A stretch of 64,000 bases of DNA from an uncultured Clostridia bacterium (GCA_947631405.1 CANRLC010000006.1:1-64000), one strand, 5' to 3'. Shown: positions 8,741 through 17,642, numbered from the stretch's first letter. The notes: generated by a model from the sequence alone, not told the origin. A program made the numbers and translations.

Positions 8741-8776
8741 GGCCGTTTTTTCTCCCCCTTTGGGGAGAAAAAAGGC
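8741..8776. terminator. Bidirectional U-rich terminator
   Basis: TTTTTTCTCCCC (8746-8757) pairs with GGGGAGAAAAAA (8762-8773) around a 4-nt loop, extended by GCC/GGC, between the converging amidase-like and MATE genes. The same core (TTTTCTCCCC...GGGGAGAAAA) recurs behind rpoC at 44247. Confidence 0.75.
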
Positions 8777-8803
8777 TGCTTTGACAGATGGAGGCGTGCG
8801 CGT

Positions 8804-10222
8804 CTAGCGCTCCCGTTTATCCGCGAATCGTTTTCTAAAGGCGGGCAGCGCGGCGACGCCCTGCTCCGTCACGGGCTGAATCCAGCGGCCGGAGTAGAGG
8901 CGGCGCTGCATGAGCGCGTAGCGGATCGGCTCGTCGATGTAGCAGCACAGGAAGATCGCCCAATACGGCAGGTGAAGGACGAACCCGGCGAGCAGCACGC
9001 ACGGGAGCACCAGCGCATACATGAAGGCGATCTCCAGCACCGTGCCGGTGACGGCGTCGCCGGAGGCGCGATAGGTGTCGTTTTGAATCCAGTTGCCCAT
9101 GCGGATGATCGCCACGAAGACGTAGATCGCCAGCATCGCCGTGCCCGCCCGGTGCGACGCGCCGGACAATCCCATGCGCGTGAGGATGGGCGCGCTGACG
9201 AAGAGCAGCGTCAGCCCCGCCAAGGCGATGATACCGCTGCACAGGTAGATCAGCCGCTTGGCGCGCTCGTAGGCGGTGTCCAGTTCGCCCGCGCCCACGC
9301 ACGCGCCCACGAGGATGGAGGACGCGTTGGAGAAGCCCGCGAAAAAGCCGATGAGCAGCCCCTCCAGCGTGCGGAAGACGGCGAGGGCGGTGATGACGTG
9401 CTCCGGCTGGCGGCCGAGCGTGATGTTGATGGTCATATTGCCCACGCCGATCAGGATCTCGTTGCACAGGATGGGGAAGCACTTGACGAAATACAGCCGG
9501 ACGTGCTCGCGCGTCCAGCAAAAGTGCGCGCGCAGATGGAACAGATACGGGTAGCGGACGCGGCGCGCCATCGCGTAGATCGCCGCCACGTTGACCGCCG
9601 CCGCGATCGTCGTGGCCAGCGCCGCGCCCCGGATGCCCATCGCGGGCAGGCCGAGGTGGCCGTAGATCAGCACCCAGTTGAGGAAGATGTTTGTGCCCAC
9701 CGAGGCGATGGAGGCGAGCATCGGGATGCGCACGCGCTCCGTCGCGCGCAGCAGGCTGCTCATCGCCATCGCAAAGACCTGAAACAGATACGCGAAGCCC
9801 ACGATGCGCAGATACCCGACGCCGATCGCCTGAATGGACGCCTTGTCCGTATACACGCGCATGACCAGCCCCGGCGCGAAAACCGCCATCAGGCAGAAGA
9901 CGACGGCGACGGCCATCATGCTGGCGAGCGTCAGGCCGTAGGAGCGGTCGATGCCGTCGTCATCCTTCGCGCCGTAATACTGGGCGAAGAAGAGCATGCC
10001 GCCGCCGACGAAGCCCCAGTAGCCGGAGAACATCAGCGAGGAAAACTGCGCGCAAAGCCCCAGCGCGCCGACGCTGAGTTCGCCCAGCGGCGCGACCATC
10101 ATCGTGTCGATCATGCTGGCGGTCGTCGTCAGCAGGTTTTGCAGCGCCACCGGGATGGCGAGCGCCGCCAGATTGTGTAGGAACGCCCGCCAACCGAACC
10201 GGGCGCGTGCTTCTTTGGCCAT
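8804..10222 (-). CDS. MATE-family multidrug/cation antiporter
   Basis: A 472-aa integral membrane protein with the family layout of about twelve hydrophobic segments. The N-terminal PVALQNLLTTTASMIDTMMVAPLGELSVGALGL region is typical of MATE pumps, which expel drugs or metabolites in exchange for Na+ or H+. ATG 10222 has GGAGGGATC just upstream; the ORF-track extension to 10438 runs across the promoter and into the tRNA gene and is rejected. Confidence 0.88.
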   Translation of the reverse strand: MAKEARARFGWRAFLHNLAALAIPVALQNLLTTTASMIDTMMVAPLGELSVGALGLCAQFSSLMFSGYWGFVGGGMLFFAQYYGAKDDDGIDRSYGLTLASMMAVAVVFCLMAVFAPGLVMRVYTDKASIQAIGVGYLRIVGFAYLFQVFAMAMSSLLRATERVRIPMLASIASVGTNIFLNWVLIYGHLGLPAMGIRGAALATTIAAAVNVAAIYAMARRVRYPYLFHLRAHFCWTREHVRLYFVKCFPILCNEILIGVGNMTINITLGRQPEHVITALAVFRTLEGLLIGFFAGFSNASSILVGACVGAGELDTAYERAKRLIYLCSGIIALAGLTLLFVSAPILTRMGLSGASHRAGTAMLAIYVFVAIIRMGNWIQNDTYRASGDAVTGTVLEIAFMYALVLPCVLLAGFVLHLPYWAIFLCCYIDEPIRYALMQRRLYSGRWIQPVTEQGVAALPAFRKRFADKRER

Positions 10223-10262
10223 GGATGATCCCTCCGGGGCCGCGTCCTCGCGGCCCAGCACG

Positions 10263-10291
10263 AGTATAGCATGCCGGGCGGAATTTGCCAA
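10263..10291 (-). promoter_or_regulatory. Promoter of the MATE gene
   Basis: Minus strand TTGGCA (10291-10286), 17-bp spacer, TATACT (10268-10263), with TGC directly upstream of the -10. The start codon is about 40 bp downstream. Confidence 0.65.
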
Positions 10292-10389
10292 TGGGGTGCG
10301 CCGGAGAAAAGGAAAAGAAGGGCCGCCCTTCTTTCGCCGACGGGGCATAAAAAAACGACCGTCAACGGCGCGAAGCACGTCAACAGTCT

Positions 10390-10466
10390 TGGTGCACCCA
10401 ACAGGATTCGAACCTGTGGCCTTTTGATTCGTAGTCAAACGCTCTATCCAGCTGAGCTATGGGTGC
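10390..10466 (-). tRNA. tRNA-Arg (anticodon ACG)
   Basis: The minus strand folds into a complete cloverleaf: acceptor GCACCCA/TGGGTGC, D arm GCTC/GAGC, anticodon stem TTTGA/TCAAA around loop CTACGAA, T arm ACAGG-TTCGAAT-CCTGT, and an encoded CCA end. Total length 77 nt. The anticodon ACG (read as ICG after deamination) specifies arginine. ORFs called across it are spurious. Confidence 0.97.
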
Positions 10467-10481
10467 TTGGGAACGATGATT

Positions 10482-10510
10482 ATTATAGCCGAGGCAAGGC
10501 CGATTGTCAA
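10482..10510 (-). promoter_or_regulatory. Consensus promoter of tRNA-Arg
   Basis: Minus strand TTGACA (10510-10505), 17-bp spacer and TATAAT (10487-10482), a perfect consensus promoter ending 16 bp before the tRNA. Confidence 0.85.
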
Positions 10511-10610
10511 CACCCTTTTTTGCCTCCGCTTTTTGTGCATTTGGACAAGATCGCCCCGCCGCGCCGACGCCCCGAACGCGCAGTAAAGAGGCGCGCGGGC
10601 GACTTTGTTC

Positions 10611-10639
10611 TGTACAGATCGGCGATCATCCGCTATAAT
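10611..10639 (+). promoter_or_regulatory. Promoter of the GT-C operon
   Basis: TGTACA (10611-10616), 17-bp spacer, TATAAT (10634-10639), 38 bp before the ATG at 10678. Confidence 0.55.
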
Positions 10640-10677
10640 AGAAGGGACGACAAAACCTTTACGAAAGGGATGCGGCT

Positions 10678-12087
10678 ATGGGCAAGGATACGATAAGCGA
10701 ATGGACGCGCCGGGCGCTGCGCGCGAGGAGCGCGGCGCTTTGGCGCGCGCTGCTCTGGGCGGCGTCTTGCGCGATCTTCTGCGCGTTCGCGCTGAACGCG
10801 CGCTACGCGTCGATCGACGATTTCGCCGCCTACGGCGTCGCGCGGATGACGCGCATCACGGCGGCGTCGTTTACGGCGGTCTACGCGCTCACGCTGGCGC
10901 TGGCGCTCTCGCTTTCCCGGCGGATGACCCTCGGGCAGCAGGCGCTCGCGGCGGTAATCACGGGCGCGGTGATCCTGGGGAAGATCTCGCTGCTGGACTA
11001 CGTCAGCGACGACTACTCGATCTTTTTGAGCAACTGGATCTACGAATACTCGCAAATGGGGTTTAAGCAGGGGCTTGGCTCGTACATCAGCAGCGACTAC
11101 ACGCCGCCGTATCTGTACTTCCTGCTGCTGATCTCGCGCACGGGCAGCTTCCCGTGGCAGTATCTGGTCAAGGCCGGGTCGGTCGCGGCGGACGCCGTGC
11201 TCGCCTACGCCGTGACGAAGCTCTGCGCGCTGCGCGGCTGCGGCGAGACGAAGAAGCTGGCGATCTTCACCGGCGTCACGCTGCTGCCGACGGTCGTCTT
11301 CAACGGCGCGTACTGGGGCCAGTGCGACGCGATCTACGTCTCCTTCTGCCTGCTGGCGCTCTACTGTGGCCTCACGCGCCGCAGCGCCGGGTGCATGGCG
11401 CTTTTCGGCGTGGCGCTCTCCTTCAAGCTGCAAACGGTCTTCTTCCTGCCCGCGCTGCTGCCGCTGTGGCTGCGCCGGGATGTGAAGCTGCGCCACCTGC
11501 CGCTCATCCCCGCGGCGTACATGGCGATGATGATCCCCGCGTTCTGGGGCGGCAAATCGCTGCACCATGTGCTGACCGTGTATCTCTCGCAGGCGGGCAA
11601 GTACAACTTCATGACGGTCAACGCGCCCAGCCTCTACCAGTTCCTGCCCTCGGGCGTGGATCCGGACACGCTCTACAAGATGTTTTCCGGCATGGCGATG
11701 GCGCTGGGGATGGCGGCGCTGGCGGCGGCCTGCGCGCTCGTGTGCGGCCGGCGCCAGCGCGTGACGCGCGAGGCGACGCTGCTCTTTGGCGTGCTGATCC
11801 TCGCGGGCGTGCCGCTGTTTCTGCCCAAGATGCACGAGCGCTACACATTCGGCGCGGACGTGCTTTCCGTGGCGCTGGCGGCCAACGACCGCCGCCTGCT
11901 CGCGCTGCCCGCGCTGTTCGGCCTCGCGTCATACGTCTGCTACACCGAGGGCCTGCCGGGACAGCCGATCATGGATCTCAAATGGGCGACGGTGTTTCAG
12001 ATGATCGGCGTCGCGCTGACGGCGGCGGCGCTGTATCGGGCGCTTGCGCCCGAGGCGTCGCCGAGGGAAGCGGAGGTGAAGGCGTGA
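10678..12087 (+). CDS. GT-C family membrane glycosyltransferase, Gpi18-like (paralogue 1)
   Basis: A 469-aa polytopic membrane protein resembling bacterial Gpi18/PIG-M-type mannosyltransferases that use a lipid-linked sugar donor on the outer face. The first-loop acidic motif SDDYSIFLSNWI is near residue 110, WGQCDAIY near 212 and PKMHERYTF near 382; the last is a hallmark of this group. First of three coupled paralogues, with AAAGGGA upstream of the ATG. Acceptor and sugar are unknown; cell-surface glycan or glycolipid assembly is the likely process. Confidence 0.75.
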   Translation: MGKDTISEWTRRALRARSAALWRALLWAASCAIFCAFALNARYASIDDFAAYGVARMTRITAASFTAVYALTLALALSLSRRMTLGQQALAAVITGAVILGKISLLDYVSDDYSIFLSNWIYEYSQMGFKQGLGSYISSDYTPPYLYFLLLISRTGSFPWQYLVKAGSVAADAVLAYAVTKLCALRGCGETKKLAIFTGVTLLPTVVFNGAYWGQCDAIYVSFCLLALYCGLTRRSAGCMALFGVALSFKLQTVFFLPALLPLWLRRDVKLRHLPLIPAAYMAMMIPAFWGGKSLHHVLTVYLSQAGKYNFMTVNAPSLYQFLPSGVDPDTLYKMFSGMAMALGMAALAAACALVCGRRQRVTREATLLFGVLILAGVPLFLPKMHERYTFGADVLSVALAANDRRLLALPALFGLASYVCYTEGLPGQPIMDLKWATVFQMIGVALTAAALYRALAPEASPREAEVKA

Positions 12088-13460
12088 TGGAGACGAGAAG
12101 AAGCGCGCTTTGGCGCGATCCGCTGCGCGCGCTGCTGACGGCGCGCGTGGGCGGCCGGGGGCTTTGCTGCCTGTGCGCGGCGCTCTGCGCGGCGTTTTTC
12201 GCCGGGGCGCTCGCGAGCCTTGCGGGAGAGACGGGCGCGGCCGCCGTCGCGCTGACGGGCGCGGCGTGCCTTGGGCTGCTGCTCTGGGGCGCGCACGCGG
12301 CGCTGGGCGACGGCAGCGAGGCGATGCTCTGGCTGTGCGTGGCGCTGACGGGCGCGCTGGCGATTGCGGCGCATCTGGCGATGCTGGGCATCAAGCCCGG
12401 CCGCTACGCGAATACGATCGCCCCGATGCTGGAGGACATGTACCACTACGACCTGCTCACCGCGGCGGCGTGGGAGGACGGGAGCTGGAGCGGCGGCCAC
12501 CTGCTGGTGATGGCGCTCGTCTCGCGGCTGGAAAGCTTCCCCCGGATGACCGCGCTCAAGCTGTTTGACATGGTCTGCCAGTGCCTGTGCGGCTGCGCCG
12601 TGCTGCGCCTTTCCCTCGCGAGGGGCGCGAAGGCGGCGGGCGCGGTGGCGGGCATGCTCGCCTGCGTGCTCGCGCCGACGATGCTGCTCAACGCGGGCTG
12701 CTGGCTGCACTTCGACGCGACGTTCTCGATGCTCGCGCTGTGGGGGCTGTTTTTCCTGCTGACGGACAGGCCGCTCGCCGGGTGCGCGCTGTGGGGGCTG
12801 GCGCTGGGCACGAAGCTGCAAAGCGCGTTCCTGTTCCCGCTGCTGCTGCCGCTGTTCATGCGCGGCAAGGTCTCGCTGCGCCATCTGCTCGCGCTGGCCG
12901 CCGCGGCGGTCGCCGTGCAGGCGGCGATCCTGCTCGACAGGCAGGGCTTTGCCGCGCTGCTCGCGCGCTACGCGGGCCAGCTCGCGAGCGCGCGGGAGAG
13001 CATCGGCCTCGGCGACAACGCGCCGGGCGTGTTCGGGCTGATGAACGTCGCCTCCGTGCGCGAGTTCAGCGGCATGGGACTGTACTTCGGCATCGCCGCG
13101 GCGCTGATGATCGCGCTGGCGCTGCTGCGCGCGAAGGGGACGCCCTCCCCCGACGCGTGGCTGCTGGGCGCGTGGCTGCTGGCGGCGGCGCTGCCGCTGC
13201 TGCTGCCGCAGATGAACGCGCGCTGCCTTTATCTGGCGACCCTGCTGGGGTTTGCGCTGGCGAAGAACGCGCGGCGGGCGGCGGCGCTGGCGATCCTCGA
13301 ATTCGTATCGCTGTGCGGATACATGAAGAGCATCTTCGGCGTCGAGTTTTTGCCCATCGCGTTTTTGAGCTTGCTGGCGATCGGCGCGGCGGCGCTCCTC
13401 TTCGCGGAGCTGACGGATGCGCTCGCCGGGAAGGAGGACGCCCATGCAAAGGCGGCTTGA
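12087..13460 (+). CDS. GT-C-like membrane protein lacking signature motifs (paralogue 2)
   Basis: A 457-aa membrane protein clearly paralogous to its neighbours in layout and in segments such as ALGTKLQSAFLFPLLLPL. The DYxIxxSxW acidic loop of paralogues 1 and 3 is replaced by a sequence around EDMYHYD near residue 115, and at residue ~376, where they have MHERY, it reads QMNARCLY. It may have another specificity or be a non-catalytic partner. ATG 12087 overlaps the preceding TGA by one base, with GGAGGT nine bases upstream. Confidence 0.7.
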   Translation: METRRSALWRDPLRALLTARVGGRGLCCLCAALCAAFFAGALASLAGETGAAAVALTGAACLGLLLWGAHAALGDGSEAMLWLCVALTGALAIAAHLAMLGIKPGRYANTIAPMLEDMYHYDLLTAAAWEDGSWSGGHLLVMALVSRLESFPRMTALKLFDMVCQCLCGCAVLRLSLARGAKAAGAVAGMLACVLAPTMLLNAGCWLHFDATFSMLALWGLFFLLTDRPLAGCALWGLALGTKLQSAFLFPLLLPLFMRGKVSLRHLLALAAAAVAVQAAILLDRQGFAALLARYAGQLASARESIGLGDNAPGVFGLMNVASVREFSGMGLYFGIAAALMIALALLRAKGTPSPDAWLLGAWLLAAALPLLLPQMNARCLYLATLLGFALAKNARRAAALAILEFVSLCGYMKSIFGVEFLPIAFLSLLAIGAAALLFAELTDALAGKEDAHAKAA

Positions 13461-14784
13461 CGATTGGGACGACCGCCTGCGCGGGGCTTTGACGGCGCAG
13501 GCGGGCGCGGGCGCGGCGGTCGCGCTGGCGGCGCTCACCTGCGCGGCGTTCTTCGCGCTGCTGTGTACGCGCGCGTTCCCCTCGCTCGCAGGGGCGGGCG
13601 CGGGCGTGCGCGTGGCGACGCTGCTAGCGCTGTGCCTGCCGCTTTTAGCGATGCTCGCCTTCGCGCTGCGCGCGGCGCGGCAAAACGGCTGGGGGCTGCT
13701 GCCGTGCGCGGCGGCGTGCGCCGCGTGCGCGCTGGCGATGCTGCTGCGGCTGTGCTTCATCGAGCGCTCCTCCGGCGATTACGACATCTACTTCTCCCAC
13801 TGGATGGCCGAGCTGGGCGCAGGCTCCTTTTCCGAGGGCATGCGCAAGAACGTGGGCGAGTACAACGTGCTCTACCAGTACATCCTCTTTGCGACCTCGC
13901 GCCTGCCCGTGCAGCCGCTCTACGCGCTCAAGGCGGTGTCCTTCGTGGGCGACGCGTTCCTCGCCGGGGCGGTCGCGCGGCTGTGCGCGCGGGACGGGCG
14001 CGACAGCGTGGGCGCGCTGTGCGTCGCGCTGCTGCTGCCGAGCATCGCGCTCAACGGCGGCATGTTCTGCCAGTGCGACAGCCTGTTCGCGGGCTGCGCG
14101 CTCTGGGGTCTGGCCCACGCGCTGGAGGGACGCCGCCGCGCGTCGGCGGCGTGCTACGCGCTTTCGCTGGCGTTTAAGCTGCAGGCGGTCTTCGCCCTGC
14201 CGATGGTCGCCGTCCTCTGGGCGGGCAAGCGGCTGCGGCTTAGCGACGCGCTGACCTTCCTGCTCACGCTGCTGGCGACCGCGCTGCCCGCGCTGCTGGG
14301 CGGCAAGAGCGCCGCCGACCTGCTGCGGGTGTACGTCTCGCAGACGGGGCTGTACACCGGGCTGACGTACAGCGCGCCGAGCTTCTTCGGCCTGCTCAAC
14401 ACGCAGGGCCTCGACGTCTACGCCTACGGCAACTTCGGCATGGCGCTGGCGATGGGCGCCTGCGCGCTGCTGGTCGCGCGCGGCATGACGCGCGCGCCGC
14501 GCATGGGGAAGGCGGAGCATGTGTACCTCGCGGCGGAGATCGCGCTCGTCGTCGTCTTCTTCCTGCCGCGCATGCACGAGCGCTACTTCTATCTGGCCGT
14601 CGTGCTCGCGCTGTGCTGCGCCGCGCGGGATCGCCGCTTCGCGCCCGCGCTCGCGCTCGCGGAGACCGCCTCGCTGGCGTGCCTGTGGGATATGGGGCTG
14701 TCGCTTTCCGCCTGCTCGGCGATGATGCTCGCCGCCGGGGCATGGCTGCTCGCCGTTCCCCTGCGCGCGGGGGAAAACGGCTGA
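13444..14784 (+). CDS. GT-C family membrane glycosyltransferase, Gpi18-like (paralogue 3)
   Basis: A 446-aa polytopic membrane protein with the same plan as paralogue 1: GDYDIYFSHWM near residue 112, CQCDSLF near 200 and PRMHERYFYLAVV near 376. Its ATG lies 17 bases inside the end of paralogue 2 with AAGGAGG before it, so the three are translated as a set. Retention of the motifs suggests it is an active sugar transferase. Confidence 0.75.
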   Translation: MQRRLDDWDDRLRGALTAQAGAGAAVALAALTCAAFFALLCTRAFPSLAGAGAGVRVATLLALCLPLLAMLAFALRAARQNGWGLLPCAAACAACALAMLLRLCFIERSSGDYDIYFSHWMAELGAGSFSEGMRKNVGEYNVLYQYILFATSRLPVQPLYALKAVSFVGDAFLAGAVARLCARDGRDSVGALCVALLLPSIALNGGMFCQCDSLFAGCALWGLAHALEGRRRASAACYALSLAFKLQAVFALPMVAVLWAGKRLRLSDALTFLLTLLATALPALLGGKSAADLLRVYVSQTGLYTGLTYSAPSFFGLLNTQGLDVYAYGNFGMALAMGACALLVARGMTRAPRMGKAEHVYLAAEIALVVVFFLPRMHERYFYLAVVLALCCAARDRRFAPALALAETASLACLWDMGLSLSACSAMMLAAGAWLLAVPLRAGENG

Positions 14785-14790
14785 GCGCGC

Positions 14791-14820
14791 TTGTCATCCG
14801 CGCGGAAGGTGTGGTATCAT
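14791..14820 (+). promoter_or_regulatory. Promoter of the PAS-domain regulator
   Basis: TTGTCA (14791-14796), 18-bp spacer, TATCAT (14815-14820), about 60 bp before the ATG at 14883. Confidence 0.6.
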
Positions 14821-14882
14821 AGTCCTTAAAGAAGAACGATACGCATGCGCGCCGCGCGGGGCGCATACGAAAGGAGGACGCC

Positions 14883-15536
14883 ATGAACAGGGAGGATATG
14901 CTCGCGTTTTTGAAGGGGGAGGCCCGCGGCATCGCGCAGATGTTCGGCCCCAACTGCGAGACGCTCGTACACGACATGACCCGCCCCGGCCACCCGATTC
15001 TGGCCATCTACAACGGCACGGTCACCGGGCGCGACGTCGGCTCCACGGCGGACATCTTCGGGGACATCGGCGATTACGACCAGACCGTGTATCTGAACAA
15101 GGACTACACCAACCAGCTCGTGCTCTCCCGCGACGGGCGGACGCTCAAGAGCAGCACCTTCAACGTCGTGGGCGAGGACTACCACTTCGCGCTGGGCATC
15201 AACATGGACATCACCCAGCTCGTGCGCGCGGGACAGCAGCTGAGCGAGATGACGGCAACCAGCGGCGAGCTGCAGCAGACGCTCATGCAGGACGCGCGCA
15301 GCCAGCTGGAGGAGCTGCTTCGCGCGTGCGTGAGCGCCGTGGGCAAGGATCCGGCGCAGATGAAGAAGACCGACCGCATGCGCATCATCCGCATGCTCTA
15401 CAAGCGCCGCGCGTTCACCTACCAGAAATCGGTGGCGATCGTCGCGGAGCGGCTGTGCGTGTCGCGCTACACCGTCTACAAATACATGCACGAGCTGGAA
15501 AAGGCCGAGGCCGCCGGGAGCATCGTGGAAGACTAG
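14883..15536 (+). CDS. YheO-type PAS and helix-turn-helix transcription regulator
   Basis: A 217-aa regulator. The N-terminal ~115 residues look like the YheO PAS domain (FGPNCETLVHDMTRPGHPILAIYNGTVTGRDVG), a small-ligand sensor. After a polar linker rich in Q and E comes a DNA-binding domain ending in VAIVAERLCVSRYTVYKYMHEL, a clear helix-turn-helix near residue 180-205. AAGGAGG precedes the ATG. Ligand and targets are unknown; the upstream GT-C operon and the downstream protease are the nearest candidates. Confidence 0.82.
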   Translation: MNREDMLAFLKGEARGIAQMFGPNCETLVHDMTRPGHPILAIYNGTVTGRDVGSTADIFGDIGDYDQTVYLNKDYTNQLVLSRDGRTLKSSTFNVVGEDYHFALGINMDITQLVRAGQQLSEMTATSGELQQTLMQDARSQLEELLRACVSAVGKDPAQMKKTDRMRIIRMLYKRRAFTYQKSVAIVAERLCVSRYTVYKYMHELEKAEAAGSIVED

Positions 15537-15581
15537 CGGCGACAGTTTGGCGCGCGGGGCCAGGTTTGTGGACGCTTTCGC

Positions 15582-15610
15582 TTGTCAAACCGGCGCGCTT
15601 CGGGTACGCT
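15582..15610 (+). promoter_or_regulatory. Promoter of the YugP-whiA pair
   Basis: TTGTCA (15582-15587), 17-bp spacer, TACGCT (15605-15610), 43 bp before the ATG at 15653. Confidence 0.5.
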
Positions 15611-15652
15611 AGGCTTGAGGCGGGCGCATGCGCCGCCCAAAGGAGGAACGCC

Positions 15653-16342
15653 ATGTTCGGCTATTATTACGATCCCACGATGCTGCTGCTCGTGCCGGGG
15701 CTGCTGCTGGCGTTGGCCGCGCAGCTTCTCGTATCCTCTGCGTTTTCCAAGTGGAAGCGGGTCGAGTCGCGCGCGGGCATGACCGGCGCGCAGGCCGCCC
15801 GGCTCATCCTCGACCAGAACGGCGCGGGAGACGTGCGCGTGGAGCGCGTACCCGGCAGCCTCACCGATCACTACGATCCCGAGGACGGCGTGCTGCGCCT
15901 GAGCGACGAGGTCTACGGCTCGCGCTCCGTCGCCGCGCTGGGCGTCGCCGCGCACGAGGCCGGGCACGCCATCCAGGATGCGCAGGACTACGCGCCGCTG
16001 CGCATCCGCTCGACGATGGCCCCGATCGCAAACATCGGCTCGCAGGCGGCGTTTCCGCTGTTCCTGCTGGGGCTGCTCTTCTCGTGGCAGCCGCTGATGC
16101 GCGTGGGCATCTGGTGCTTCGCGCTGGCGGTGCTCTTCTATGTGGTCACGCTGCCCGTCGAGTTCAACGCCTCCCGCCGGGCCGTGGCCGTATTGCAGGC
16201 GGGCGCGCTGCCCGAGGATGAGCTGAAGGGCGTGCGCGCCGTGCTCTCCGCCGCCGCGCTGACCTACGTCGCCGCGGCGCTGCAGGCGCTCTTGCAGCTG
16301 GCGAGGCTGCTGCTGATTTCCGGCCAGCGCCGCCGTGACTGA
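15653..16342 (+). CDS. YugP-type membrane zinc metallopeptidase
   Basis: A 229-aa membrane protease of the YugP (neutral zinc peptidase) family. A hydrophobic N-terminal segment precedes the core, the zinc-binding motif AAHEAGHAIQ (HEXXH) is near residue 103, and two or three hydrophobic segments follow, with EFNASRRA containing the third-ligand glutamate region. AAAGGAGGAACGCC precedes the ATG; the upstream extension in the ORF track is non-coding. Function of YugP proteins is poorly defined. whiA starts 30 bp downstream. Confidence 0.85.
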   Translation: MFGYYYDPTMLLLVPGLLLALAAQLLVSSAFSKWKRVESRAGMTGAQAARLILDQNGAGDVRVERVPGSLTDHYDPEDGVLRLSDEVYGSRSVAALGVAAHEAGHAIQDAQDYAPLRIRSTMAPIANIGSQAAFPLFLLGLLFSWQPLMRVGIWCFALAVLFYVVTLPVEFNASRRAVAVLQAGALPEDELKGVRAVLSAAALTYVAAALQALLQLARLLLISGQRRRD

Positions 16343-16372
16343 CGAAAGATCATCCGATCTGCGGGGGAAGAT

Positions 16373-17308
16373 ATGTCCTATTCATCCGTCGCCAAGGAGG
16401 AGCTTTGCCGCGTCGTGCCGCAGAACGTCTGCTGTCTGCTGGCGGAGCTGAGCGGCATCGTCTGCGCCGCCGGTTCGATCATCTACCGGGGCGGGGGCGA
16501 AAAGCGCCTGTGTATCGAGACCGAGAACGCCGCCGTCGCGCGGCGCGTGTTCCGCCTGCTCGGCGACGTCTTTGACATCAGGCCCCGGCTCGTCACGCTC
16601 GAGCGCGCGCGGCTGGGCGGGCGCAGCGCGCACCGCATCGAGATCGCCGGCGGCGAGGCGTCCTTCGTGCTGGAGGGCTGCGGCATCGACGTGACGCAGC
16701 GGCGCGCCGTGCCCAAGGAGATCACGCTGCGCAAGTGCTGCCGCCGCGCGTTTTTGCGCGGCGTGTTCCTCGCCTGCGGCTCGGTCACCGACCCGGGCAA
16801 GGAATATCATCTGGAGTTCGTCCTCTCCGACGAGGCGTTCGCCGCGTCGCTGGTGCGCCTGATCGCGCGCTTTGAGTTGACCGCGCGCATCGCCTCGCGC
16901 CGCCAGATGACGGTGGTCTACCTCAAGGGGCAGGGCGCGATCGGCGACATGCTCAGCATCATCGAGGCGCAAAAGGCGCGCTTCGCGATGGAGGAGACGT
17001 TTATCCGCAAGGAGCTGCGCAACAACGCGAACCGCGCGGTCAACTGCGACAGCGCCAACGTGCAGCGCGCCGTGGCCGCCGCCGGGCGGCAGGCGGACGC
17101 GATCGGCCGGGTGATCGCGGCGATGGGCGAAAGCAGCCTGCCGCCCGCGCTTGCCGAGACGGCGCGGCTGCGCCTCGCCCACCCGGAGATGTCCCTGGAG
17201 GAGCTGGGCCGCCTGTGCGACCCGCCCGTGGGCAAGAGCGGCGTCAACCACCGCCTGCGCAAGCTGGAGGAGATGGCCCGCGACCTGGAGGCGCAAAGCG
17301 AGCCTTGA
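16373..17308 (+). CDS. whiA: DNA-binding protein WhiA
   Basis: A 311-aa WhiA homologue, full length. The N-terminal part has the degenerate homing-endonuclease-like fold (CCLLAELSGIVCAAGSI, RAFLRGVFLACGSVTDP), and the C-terminal helix-turn-helix contains MSLEELGRLCDPPVGKSGVNHRLRKLEEMA. The segment ELRNNANRAVNCDSANVQR is highly characteristic. WhiA affects cell division and chromosome segregation in Bacillota and sporulation in actinomycetes. In many genomes whiA follows rapZ and yvcK; here it follows a YugP protease instead. The proS promoter overlaps its stop codon. Confidence 0.95.
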   Translation: MSYSSVAKEELCRVVPQNVCCLLAELSGIVCAAGSIIYRGGGEKRLCIETENAAVARRVFRLLGDVFDIRPRLVTLERARLGGRSAHRIEIAGGEASFVLEGCGIDVTQRRAVPKEITLRKCCRRAFLRGVFLACGSVTDPGKEYHLEFVLSDEAFAASLVRLIARFELTARIASRRQMTVVYLKGQGAIGDMLSIIEAQKARFAMEETFIRKELRNNANRAVNCDSANVQRAVAAAGRQADAIGRVIAAMGESSLPPALAETARLRLAHPEMSLEELGRLCDPPVGKSGVNHRLRKLEEMARDLEAQSEP

Positions 17309-17333
17309 CAAACGCGCGGGGATTGCCTATAAT
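17305..17333 (+). promoter_or_regulatory. Consensus promoter of proS
   Basis: TTGACA (17305-17310), 17-bp spacer, TATAAT (17328-17333): a perfect consensus promoter whose -35 overlaps the whiA stop codon. Confidence 0.85.
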
Positions 17334-17339
17334 ACATTC

Positions 17340-17575
17340 ATCTATTGGCAACGACGGGGAAGGCGGGCGCATCCGCCCCCAGAGAGCGCGGACACGGCTG
17401 GAAGCCGCGCGGTGGGATGCGCATACGCTCCGAGCCTCATCAGCCGCGGCGCCAAGAACGCCGCCGTGCCGCCCGCGATAAGGGCGAGAGGTGGGCGCGC
17501 AAGCGCCAAGCCGGGTGGTACCGCGAAGCGTCGCTTCGTCCCAGCGTGGGGCGGAGCGTTTCTTTTTGGGCGCTT
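17340..17575 (+). ncRNA. T-box riboswitch controlling proS
   Basis: The leader carries the T-box core GGGTGGTACCGCG at 17513-17525, which pairs with the acceptor end of an uncharged tRNA. Stem I is recognisable from CGCATCC/GGATGCG arms and an AGAG motif. A CCG codon followed by A at 17430-17433, in a loop after the second arm, is the probable proline specifier. A terminator follows. Low charged tRNA-Pro should therefore switch the downstream prolyl-tRNA synthetase on. Confidence 0.9.
17532..17567 (+). terminator. T-box terminator
   Basis: CGCTTCGTCCCA (17532-17543) pairs over 12 positions (two G-U) with TGGGGCGGAGCG (17547-17558), followed by TTTCTTTTT. It competes with the T-box antiterminator immediately upstream. 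Confidence 0.88.
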
Positions 17576-17642
17576 CGCGGGCGGCGATAAGCCGCCGTCA
17601 TCATGGACAGAGCAAGAGTCAGAGCAAGAAGGAGAAACGATC

